Origin: Sthenelais limicola
Taxonomy: Eukaryota; Annelida; Polychaeta; Phyllodocida; Sigalionidae
NCBI GenBank assembly: GCA_942159475.1
Contig: OW804097.1
Location: forward strand, 117,736,013-117,800,012
DNA: 64,000 bases
Direction of reading: 5' to 3'
The first letter of the stretch is position 1. Every line of letters begins with the position of its first letter. Under the pieces are notes generated by a model that worked only from the letters and a program-made list of their open reading frames with translations, had not been told where the DNA came from and searched no databases. Positions 39,501 through 51,500 of the stretch are shown one piece after another. A program made the translations under genes and the position numbers.

Positions 39501-42500
39501 GTTTAGGCTTCTTCTTTTTAGACTTCACCTCCACAAAACCAGCATCATCCTCAGGTTTTTCGGTTACAACATCAACAACAGGAGTGGTATCCATTTCCTC
39601 CGCCTCCTGTGTTTTTTCAACACCTTCAGCGGTAAGCTGAGCAGTGTCCGGGGTGACACCTTCCGTGCCCGGGTCTCCAACAGCAGCCGTAGCATCATCC
39701 TCCACTATCTCTCCCTCTTCGGCTCGGGGAGCCGGGGTAGACTCGGGACTGTCCACAACCACCACGTCAGAGGCCGCGGGAGAAGGAGCTCTCTCCGTCT
39801 GCCCCGCTGCAGCAAGCTGAGCTTCGGGAAGCTGAGTATCAGCCGCTACAACTCCGGGATTAGCCCTCCGGGGACTGGTCCTTTCCACCACCTTAGTAGC
39901 CGGCTTCTCAGTTAACTTCTTCCCGGGTTTCTTCACCTTAGTAGCTTTCACCACAGCTGATTTCTTCAACAGCGACTGCTTAGCCACAGTTGCCTTCTTC
40001 ATTGCAGCAAGCCGGGACTGCTCCCGAGCTTTCCGCTCAGCCTTCCTCTGTTCACTCAACTTTTTCTTCACAGCAAGTTCAGGGTTCGGGGCAGGAACTT
40101 TCGCCATCTCAGGGAAATCAGCAGCATAACCCTGTGAGCCGCCCGGCTTCTCCTCGTCGGCCATAACACGGCCACTGACAGGATCACAACCTGATCCTAT
40201 CCAACACGAACACTTTCAAAACCGGGTCACACTTTCTGCACAGTTACGACAACTGAAACTTCAATGAAATGCAAAGGAATATTCGACAATTCGACTATTT
40301 TATTCCACGTGGGGCAATAGCATACAGTGGGACACGACCGACCAAGTCGACCGAATGCAACTGACTGACTGGTTCACACCAGCCACCTCTCGTTCCTTCA
40401 CGCGAGAACGAGGTCACCGGGTCTAAAAATAGCAACACCAGTCAAGTAACCAGCCGCAGACGACTCATGACCCGGCCTCAATTGGTCATACCCCCAAATG
40501 AGCAATGCCCCAACCCCTACCTGTAGACACAACAACTGATAATGCCCCCGAGCCAGACATACATACAACAAAAACACGACTATATCAATGATTTAAGCCA
40601 AAAAGGTTATAGACTGGTACTCCCCACTTTATTTCCCAATGGGTCCGGCAACCCGAGGAGGTCAACTGGCCAGTTAAACCGATCGGAGCAAAAATTAACA
40701 CAGCCAACCAATATAGTGATATCTTCCAAGGTCGAACCGGAGCTCTACACACAAGCTTCCGCGCCCGGCCCGACTCTACTGCAGTACTTCTCGTTGTGTA
40801 ATTTGTTTTCTACTTCGCACCATTACATCTAAACACATTAACTAATCCCCATCCCATATCTATCCGGAGGTCTAACAGTTCGGCGGGGCCTCTCGGACAG
40901 ATACTCGGACTGCAACAAATTATCCATTGTTTCAGCCAAGGGTAACTCATCTTCCTCCAATACTGCAACTGCTTCATCTTCTTCACCCGACTCGACAGAA
41001 TTCGCACCCGAGTCCCCCGAAACCTCTGACTGTGGCAAGACAGTAGTTTTAGGAGGAGCACGCGGCGGTCTGCCTCTTTTCCTAACATGATGCACAATTT
41101 TCTTAGCTGGCTTAGGAACCGGTGCCTCCGACCCGGGCAATACCTTGCCAACAGGAGAGACCCGAAGAATGTCCCGGCCCTTAGCCACCTGCTTCTGGTA
41201 TTCAGGGGCCCGATGAAGATTAGTAGCTTGAACCGGTTGTCCATCAGCATCAAAAGCCAGCTTCAACAAATTGCCATTCCACCTCAAGAGGCCATCCGCA
41301 GTTTGCAGTTCATAGGTAGAACCCTGCACCCTCCGAACCACCAGAAAGGGTCCATCCCATTTAGGCCCATACTTCTTCTGAGCCATGGGAGTGGCATATC
41401 TCCACACTAGGTCCCCTTCCTTGAATTCCTTAGGCCGAGCTCTCCTATCAAAATACCTCTTTTGAAATACAGCCGAATGGCCCAATTGCTCTCTCACAAA
41501 TTGATGTCCCTTCCTCAATAAAGAACGAATCTCCTCCACAAATACAGTTGGGCAAGGAAAATCCACATCACCACTTAGAGTTCCATAAATAATGTCAGCT
41601 GGTACCGTCACCTCAGAACCAAATACCACCATGTTTGGTGTACAATGTGTACTCTTATGGACAGCACCCCGATAAGCATGAGCAATGCAAGGAACTAATA
41701 AATCCCAATTTACATCCTCATACTCCGTCAGACAAGACAATTGCTCGACCAAAACCCTATTAAAACGTTCTACCTGTCCATTAGATTCGGGTCTATAGGG
41801 CAAGGTCATTAGCTTTTCAATGTCTAACATTCCCAGCAAATTCTTCATCAAACTTGACCGGAACTCCGGAGCCCCGTCCGTCTGCAAAGAGACTGGCGGG
41901 CCATAGCGTAATATCCACTCAGTGAATAACACCATCGCACACGTTGCAGCAGTATGGTCGGGCAAGGGGTAAGCCTCAGCCCATTTACTGAAATAATCCG
42001 TCACCACCATAACACATACATTCCCTCTAGGTGTTTTCCGAAAAGGACCAATAATATCTAGAGCCACCCGACTCCATCTCACTCCCTGCAACTCCTTTTT
42101 CAAAGGAGAGACACCCCGGCCTCCCCGGCTCTTGCACGAAGCACAAATTTCACACCCACGTACCCAGTCGGCTATATCAGAGCGCATCCGGGGCCAAATA
42201 AATTTATGTAATGCCGCTTGATAAGTCTTAAATTCGCCGAAATGGGCCGCCAATTTGTTTCCATGCAAAGTATGGAACAGCTCCTTACGTAAACCAGATG
42301 GTACAGCTGCACGATAATAGATTACACCATTATCACTCTCCCATTCCAAACACAACAAATTATCCTTCATAACTAAAGTTGACAGTAACCGGGCATAGAA
42401 ACAATATTCATCACCTTCCGGCAACATGACAGCCTTAGTGAGAGTTTTGACTCCCTCCTCTACCAAAGTGATTATGCGAGAAAGCACATCATCCTCATGC

Positions 42501-45500
42501 TGGGACGATGACAACCGATCACCCGCCAAAGATGAAAATAGCTGGTAATCTATTGTCATAACAGCAACCACAGCCTCATGTGCCCCACAGTCCGGACAGT
42601 CCTCCCGGGGACACTTCCGAATGGGAAGTCGCGAGAGCGCATCCACATTCAGATGATGCTTCCCCGGCCGGTGAACTATCTGATTCTCCGAAACCCCGTA
42701 ATGCTGAAGGGTGGTCAGCCACCTCGCCAACATATTGGTCGGGTCTTTGAAATTCATAAGCCACCGCAAAGACGCGTGGTCTGTTCTCAGCATAAAATCA
42801 CTCCTACCAATGACATAATGTTGAAACTTACTGAGATAGGTCAAAACCGCCAACAGTTCACGTTTGGTGGTACAATAATTACGCTGTGCCTTAGACAGGG
42901 AATTGCTAGCATAGCTCAACACCACTTCCTTATCTTTCTGAATCTGGGATAAAATCCCAGCCATACCAAATCCGGAAGCATCCGTATCTAAAATGATGGT
43001 ACCCAGGGGTTGCGGATAGCCTAACACTGGGGCCGAAGTAAGCAAATGCTTGAGTTTCTCAAACGCCAACATGCAGCTTTCATCGAACACAACTTTTCTA
43101 CTTTTCTTTTGGTCTCCACCTACCACCAAGGCCTGAATCGGACCAGCAACCTCGGAAAAATAAGGCATAAAATCCCTATAATATGATGCAAACCCGAGGA
43201 ATTGCCTCACCTCTTTAACGGTGGATGGTATCGGCCAGGTCTTCACCCGATCCAACTTGCTTGGATCCGGGCGAATTCCTTTCTGCGACACCACCCGTCC
43301 GAGATACAACACCTCCAAGTGGAAGAAGGAGCACTTCTTTGGCTTAAGTTTTAACCCGTAACTCCGCAATCGTTGCAACACCAATTCCATATTTCGTAAA
43401 GTTTCTTCAAAATTAGCTCCGAATATAATTATGTCATCCAAATACACCAGGCAACACTTCCAGCGCAACCCTACCAACATCTGCTCCATCATGCGCTCAA
43501 AGGTAGCCGGGGCATTGCATAACCCGAAACTCATCACTTTAAATTGGTATAGCCCACTGGACGAGACAAAGGCTGTTTTCTCCTTACTAGCCTCATCCAT
43601 CGCTATTTGCCAATAACCACTTTCCAAATCCAGGGTGATAAACCACTTCATACCTCCAAGGGCTTCAATACACTCATCAATTCGGGGAAGCGGAAAAGAG
43701 TCTTTCTTAGTCACCAAATTAAGGGGCCTATAGTCAGCACAAAACCGACTAGTTCCATCCTTTTTGCCGACCATGACTATCCCCGCCCCCCACGGGCCAT
43801 TGCTGGGTTCAATGACACCTTTTTTAAGCATATCCTGGATCTGCAGTTCCGCCGCATCACGTTTCGCCGGGGGCAATCGCCGACATGCACATTTAATCGG
43901 GCGAGCATCCCCAGTGTCGATCACATGCGTAACTTTATCCGTGTGGCCGAGAATCTCTCCCGGTAGTCGGAAGCAATCTTTATACTCCCACAGAATAGTC
44001 AGCAATCTACGTCTGTCAGCCACTGTTTCCAGATGAGACTCCCGAACTAACTTCTCCAATGGACATCCATCCCCGGAGAGCATCATAGGCACCTCCGGTT
44101 CCAGCAAATCCATATCAACCATGGGGCTCTCGCCTTCCTCAGCAAGATCCCTCAGTCCAGGTGATGATAAACTGAACATCAAAGGGGAGCTGGCAGGATT
44201 ATGCAACGATATTGTCGTACATTGCCGGTCGCCTGCGACCAGCCGACTCACAACTACACAATGCCCCAACTCGGCTTGTCCCGATTCAAAGAATACATCT
44301 TCACCCGCCGGTTCAAAGTCCACACAACTACAAATGGTAGAAAAAGCATCTAAAAAGATTCCCTCATACCCATTTCGGCTGAGTGTACCGCTTTGCAAGC
44401 CCCGGCACATCACGGACTGTTCACCTGCCTCAAGGGTGAATTCACCGGACCAATCCGAATTGCATCTGTGCGTTAGGATAAAATCCATGCCCAGAATACC
44501 AGCTTCTCTTCCCACTAAACCACTTATTACCATACAAGTAAGAGCGAACCACGCTCCTCCTATCCCGAGGGCTACTCGTACACAACCATGTGTGACAAGA
44601 TCATGTCCTGTGCCGGCATAGCACGTTACCTGGCACGGTATCAGATAAGGCTTTACCGACAACTCATCGTACATTTCCTTCTTTATTAATGTACATTGAG
44701 CACCCCAATCAATAAGAAACTGGCCAGTCACATTCACTATCGTCACAACCGCATACATTCGGTCAGCAATCCACGGTATACTTCTGTCCGAAATAGTTAT
44801 ATCAAAATTACGAAGATCACATGCCATAATCTTGCTTACCAGGGAGCCATACCCTCCCCATTCAACCTTTAAAATTTGCCCCGGCAAGCAAGCATGTTCG
44901 GGTACACCCTGATGCACCACTTCCACCATACATGAAAGCATATCCGATTTCACCTCCGAATCTCCGCATACACTCCCCACCGAGTTAATACCACGGGCGT
45001 CCCCTAACCCGGCTGAGGGCGGCCGAACCGAAACCTCCATCGGTGTTTTCCCCGAGTTCTGACATACTGCGGCATGTGTATTACCCTCTGCCCCCACTCC
45101 ACCGCCTAGGAGGGGCTGGCAGAGTTTCCCGGATTCCCGGATTCCTTCAATGCTGCTTCGCGCTCCGCTTGTCTCTTCATACTCGCAAAATGCAAAGCTT
45201 GCTGGTCACACTCAGTTATCAGATGGCCTTCTTCCGTGCAATAATAGCAGATAGGTTTTTTAAACGTGCCTTTCCGGAACGGCTTACGCTCAGCTTCTGG
45301 CTGAGTCTTCTCAGCACTCTGCATCTTCGGAGTAGACTTGGACTTCGTAGCATCCCAAGCTTTGAAAGCATAAAATTCACCAAGCAAACCCGGACTTATA
45401 GGCAGGCTGCTAACACCCTCCACCTTAGCAACTGCCGCAACATTTTCACCTCTCGATCTCTCGCTGCCTTCCGACCCCCCTGACACAGTCATCAAACTAG

Positions 45501-48500
45501 CAGCTAATCGAGGGTTATTTTTAATCACATCCCCATAGCGCGTGGCAATAGCTCCGGCAGCCGCAATATTCTTCGGCTCCTGCAGCGCTACATGCATAGC
45601 CATCCCTGGATCCACCAAACCGTCCAGAAACACCTTCATAGCCATAGTATGTAACGTACTATCCCATTTCCCGAACGCATGCAAAGCCTTCTTGGAAACA
45701 GTATCTGCAAAGTTAGCCGGAGTTTGACCCGGAGTCTGCCTCAGAGCCATAAAAGCATCCTTTCGCGTCTGAGAAGACATAGCCGAGCTATGTACCGCTT
45801 CCATCATACGTAACAATTCCCGAACTGTATATTTATTCGGCTTAATGGAAGTAGCATGGGGCATATTTTCTTCAACTGCAGCAATCAACTGCACCTTATA
45901 CGTGTGATCGCTCCAATTCATTGCTCGAGCAACCACAACTGTCTTCCGCTGATATTCTCTCCAATCCTGCTTACCATCCCATTTCGGGAAAGTAAGGGGT
46001 TTCGGCCGATGTTCAGGCATACTAGGGTCCATTTCATGGATTTCAAACGCCTCCGGTTCATCCTCCGGATCATAATCAGCAGCAGGATCGATGGATTTTC
46101 GCTTTCCCACATCAATAATTGCAACAATACCACCGTCCCCCGCCACATCATAAACCGGACTTTGAAAAGCAACCTTCCTTTTCGGGGTTTCCGGAGCTCT
46201 CTGACTCTTATCTTCCCAACCACCATGGGGAGTACCCACAGCCCTTCTCTGATCCATATCCCGTGACTGAGTAGGATCTACTTTCTTTCCTTCATTCGCA
46301 AAACGTGTTGATTGCGGAAAATCAGGTAATTCACCCATCAATCTGGCATAAGAAGCCTCCGTTACCCCAGGTGGCCGAATCGGAGTGCTAGCAGCTAGAC
46401 CCCAATCTCGTTCGGGCGGTAGTATCCTAGACTGCCGCCTGACATTTTCTAATTTAGCTTCGGTGGCTGCCGCTTTCCGGGCCAACTCCTCAGCAATCGA
46501 CAATTCCGCCAACCTGTCAGCTTTTGAAGCCCTAAGCTCCTGTTGCAAGGTGAACATTCTCTGTTCCTGCTGCTCAATCACCAAATGCAAATTTCGTTCA
46601 TTCTTCCTAGCGTTTTCCAATTCCCGGGCTGACTCGGCAGCTACTTGCGACCCACGAGTAGTTGTCATGTGCAACGAGTCAGTCAGTTCATTAATGCGCT
46701 TCATTTGGACCCCCAATAGTGTATCCATTCGATCAAACGTCAAATGTTGTCTACGCACTGTATACTGTTCATCAGTATTCTGCAGGTGTTCGGACATTTC
46801 ATCTTCATTTCTCATCCTACGTTCGGGAAAACGCAACCTAACTGGCGCTTGAGCACCTCCAGGGACAGGACTAATAGGCTGCTGTCTTCCCCTCCTTACA
46901 CCTACATTCCTATCAGGTGTACGGACTTCATCCCAAAGCCCGCTTCCTGCCAAAGAACCATTATCTGATCCTAAAGACTGGACCTCCACCTGATTTTCCA
47001 GTGCGTCTACAAACAATTCATTTTCGGCACGACGAACGGGTCTACGTTCCATCAACCTACGGTATTCCGGTGGAGGTATATGGACCTCCGCGGGAGCAGG
47101 CAACCTTAACTCGGCCGGAGCCGGAGCCGGGAGCTGCATCGGAGCCCGCCTCACCGGAGCCGCAAGCACAGGCGGAACGTCCACTACTATCTCCCCTGCA
47201 GGAGGATTGACTACTACAGCGGGCTGGATCGGAACAGGTAATAAATTAGCTGCCTCCGCTCCGACTTCAAGTTCCACATTGTCTAAATCTTCAATGATTT
47301 CTACACCATCCTGTTGATTCAGATCGACCTCCTCCTCAACAGGTTCTACATTCAAACCCGGGGCCGCCAGTTCCGGGTTCTCCTGAACCTCTTCCTCCTC
47401 GGGAAGAAGAACAAGAGCTTCCTCCGGCACATCATCCCTCCCAGCCATAAGGCCGGAGTTCAAAGACTAAAATACAAAACAAAGTACAAAGAAACCCGAA
47501 TTGGTCACGGCACCAAATTGTAATGTCTGCTTATTTACTTGCACGGCGATTCGGGTAAATAACAACAAGAATAGAACAACACAGATCTCCGAGTCCTTGC
47601 TAGCACTTTAGTCTTTATTGCCGACTAAAAACCCTTCAACCACAGTGAAAAAGGTTCTCCCTCCGCTTCACAGAAGAGAGGGATTAGAACAAAAAAGTTA
47701 TAGTAAAGAAAGGGTAGTTTAAGACAAGAATTGACATCAGACATAGGCTAACAGTAAAATATTAAAATAAGAGAGACAAAACCCCCACACGACATCTGGT
47801 GGCAAAACATCCCTGCAACAGATAGAACAGCCAGCCCGAATCCAGTCCGGCCGGCCGCACCCGGATAACCGGGCGACTAGACAGGGAGCTCGGGACACTG
47901 GCTAGCAGCGCCGGGCCAGAGCGGGGATAACCGCTCCGACCCGGCACCACCACACTCAGCACCACAACTGTTTCATTAATATTTATGTTTAGCCAAGAAA
48001 AGAAACATTATGCTCTCCCAACACCTTCATCCCTACCCATCTCATCTCATTATTACTCATCATACTTTACTCTCCGAAGAAATAATATAGATGTTATTCA
48101 CCAGCTAATTACTATAGCTACAATTTGTCATGTTTGAGAAATGCAAAATTTCAGGTTATGGAGGAAGACCGGGATTACCCGAGCCGTTTAAAAACTTTGG
48201 CACATGCCGCTTATTTCCCTGAATACAAATTCGTCCAAAAGAAAAAAAATGGTACTTTCAAAGATACAGACATTGAGAACAAGATTATTACATTCTCTCA
48301 GACACATTTATACAATATGACTGGGAAAGGGGAACTTACTCTGTCAAGCTCACGTAGGCGAGGGAATGTGTTTTTCCATTCAGTCTCAAGATTAAATCGC
48401 GTGGCTTTGAAGGCATCGGCTTGTTGTTCCACTGACTCGCGTACCATTTTCCAAAAGCACTCGGAGACTGCCATGCTAAGATTCTGGGTCGTCATCTGCG

Positions 48501-51500
48501 AGGGTTTCAACACTCCATCCCTGCGGGAATATTGAAGGCAAATGTTACCAGGTTTGGTATCATCATTGTATACGTTTGAAAACTCATAGGTTGACAGAAT
48601 TACATCTTCGCTAGGTATTTCTTATAGTCAAGGGCATTTTGAAGACTTATTATTTTCTTTTATAAAAAAAGAAATAATGGATGCGGCCAGGAAAATAGTA
48701 ATGAATAGTTATACACTTCCCTGACGAAATCAAGACATTTGTCTCTACATATTTGGCAAAAGTCAAAGGTAAAAATGGAAATGTCAACTTGGTTCGCATC
48801 TTCTGGAGAGTATGTCGATATGTAGCAAAATGATGAGATAAATTGAGAAGACGAACCTGAATAACTTTGATCGACGGAAGAATGTCTCTTCGTAATCCTT
48901 TATTTCAGCAATGCTATCGTTTGTATTGCCTTTACCAGTAACAACAGCAAAATATCCCAAAGCTTTCATGGGAAATAGCCGCCCTTCTAGGATTTTTCTT
49001 ATCTGCGAAAAGAGAAGGAGTGAGTGAGTGAGATTGGTTGCTTTACGCCCTTATCAACATATTTAATATGGTTATATCAAGGGCGGGAGAGCTGAGAAGG
49101 AGGCAGTTTATGATCATACCCAGGAAATAGAGAGAGAGAAGAAGGGAGAGAGAGACAGAGAAAAGAGACAGAAAGGCACTTTATGGTCATACCCAGGACC
49201 ACGAAAAGAAAAGAAGATCCCACATAAAACACAAAATAAACACAATATAAGAGACATATATATATGCAATTTGGGTCGTGCCAAAAATACTGAAATTTTT
49301 CGAAAAAAAAAGTGAGTAAATTCTAATTATTTATGGCTTCTACTGATTTAAAGACAAACATTTTGATGATAAAAAGATTTCGAGAATTTTAATTTTTGAA
49401 AATAATGACGAAATTGTGCTTGCAGATTTTGAGAATTCTTTGAAAATGTCGACGAAATTTGGTTACAAATGGTGGAAATTTAACAATTTGTGGAAGTTTT
49501 CAAAAATACTAATTTCAGTACATATATGTATAAGACGTGCAGCCCTGAAGATACGCCGATAATCTTTATGCTATATATTCATTCTTATAAGTTTAGTTTC
49601 CAGGTAAGAATGAATGCAATTAAAATGAAAAATTGAACAATTCGATGGTTGATCCTCATCCCTCACCACCATATCCTTATAATTATACTATGCAAAATAC
49701 AGTTGTGGAAAAGAATTAAAACTCAATATTTAGGTCCCACATTAACTACCTCCCTCCCCACAAACTTACCCTCTCTGGATTGTAGAGGCTAGATTCGGCA
49801 AGGTCGACTTTGGTGAGAACAAAAATAGTCCGTTTACCAGTGGGGTCCATCGTGCTGACGAGGTCGGTCACGTTACTCCTCTCCGCGTCCAGTGATCCAT
49901 CTGAAGGGATCATAACATTTCATTAAACAATAATCAACTAGTGATGAATTCATAGCAAAATACAAAATGGCACCACCAATGATCTCAGTTATAACTAACA
50001 GTTTGAAGTTTGAACTAATCAATTCGCACCGCCTGTCCCCAAAACTCAATAAAATTGACTATTAATGAACGAAACATTACTTGATTCTACATAAGTAATT
50101 ACCAACAAATATTCACAGAAATTTTACCAGTAAACTTTTACCAGAGCTATACATACATTTGTATGTATAGCTCTGCTTTTACTAAACTATGAGTAGCAGC
50201 GTAGATTGACACCACACATAGACAACGGAGTGAGTGAGATTGGTTGCTTTACGCCCTTATCAACACATATAAAGATTCTATCACATTTAATATGGTTATA
50301 TCAAGGGCGGGAGAGCTGAGAGGGAGGCAGTTTATGATCTTACCCAGGAAATAGAGATAGATAAGAAGGGAGAGAGAGACAGAGAAAAGAGACAGAAAGG
50401 CACTTTATGGTCATACCCAGGGAATAGAGATAGAGAAGAAGGGAGAGAGAGACAAGAGAAAAAGAGACAGAAAGGCACTTCATGGTCATACCCAGGACCA
50501 GAACAACGGAGAGTGGAAAGGTCTTTATGGGTAATATTGTACCTTGGATGCATAGAATAATGGCGTTAGGGTTGGTCATATGAGACTGTAGCATATGCCT
50601 GATCTGCTCCTTGGTGTCGCTCGCCATGCCCGTGGTAACAGTCTGCAACGTTATGGGAAATGGTAAATAAATCTTTAAAAGAAGTAACATACTTCTAAAA
50701 TTGAAAATGTTGGATTGATTTCTACCAACTGCTGATGGATTTCACTATTTTCGATTGGGCTCTTCTTTAGTGTTTTGACGAATAGAGTACATCAATAGAT
50801 TTTGTTTTGAATTTAAAATTGAATAAGTTATATAATTGATAATATGAATAGTCATATATCGACAATAAGTAAAACTTACACTGATTATGCCTGGGAGATC
50901 CACAAGGACCATACGCTGAAGACCTGGTCCTTTCACAGAGATGGATATTGTCTGGGTAGAAGATAGAGAACTATTAGGGAAAGTATGTACAAAAAATATA
51001 GTCCTCCAAACCGATTCGCATGCGATTTTGCGCCGCAGAGGACTATTTTACACCAAATTCTATGAGAATCGCATGAGAATCGGCTTAGTGGGCCCTTAAG
51101 ACCTACCACTTTACTAGCCCAGTCGTCTTTTGACAGGAATAGACAACAGAAAGCCTAATCCCCACATGCCTGGCTTTGAAAAATAGAGACGTTATACAAT
51201 TTCTGTTTCAATATATGCGCAGGGGGGCGTGGCCGACTAGGATGATGTCCAGGACGATGACGATGATATATATATATAATATGAATGGATAAGCAGAGGC
51301 AGTAGTGCCGTTTGGGCAGCAAAGCACATTTATTCAGTACCCAATACAATACATAGAATAAAAGAAAAAATTTTCACAAAAGCAGTGGCGATGTGTGCGT
51401 TACCGCGGCTGAGTTCAAAGTGGCTAGAACGAATGGGCGTGGCAAGGTGGGCGGGGCTCGGCGATGCTGATTGGCTGAGCCCGCCGTGACGTCATAGTCG

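Larger units (their letters stand above)
36313..47966 (-). mobile_element. Intact young Ty3/Gypsy LTR retrotransposon with a third ORF (11.65 kb)
   Basis: Two 448-bp LTRs with TG...CA ends flank gag, pol and a 936-codon extra ORF, all on the minus strand. The target duplication ACTG is at 36309-36312 and 47967-47970. The LTRs differ at two positions only (A/T near 36512/47718 and C/A near 36676/47882), and every ORF is open, so insertion is recent and the copy may be active. Domain order in pol is protease, RT, RNase H, integrase, which puts it in Ty3/Gypsy and not Copia. No chromodomain was recognised. It lies in OPA1 intron 17, sense to the gene. Confidence 0.96.
30524..48339 (-). other. 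OPA1 intron 17 (17.8 kb)
   Basis: About 16.8 kb of the intron is the DIRS and Gypsy elements. Without them it would be about 1 kb, typical of its neighbours. Splice donor and acceptor are intact (GTAAGT after 48340; CCCCAG before 30523). Confidence 0.93.

Noticed and set aside
37354..40164. ORF3 as a retroviral-type envelope protein
   Set aside because: No signal peptide, no membrane-spanning segment, no furin-like site; the basic N-terminus and zinc fingers point to an intracellular protein.
37373..47523. Many plus-strand ORFs of 60-166 codons opposite the Gypsy ORFs
   Set aside because: Antisense shadows of gag, pol and ORF3 with no domain.
30354..48520. OPA1 as a pseudogene broken by retrotransposons
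   Set aside because: All 26 exons are open, phases agree and splice sites flanking the large intron are intact.
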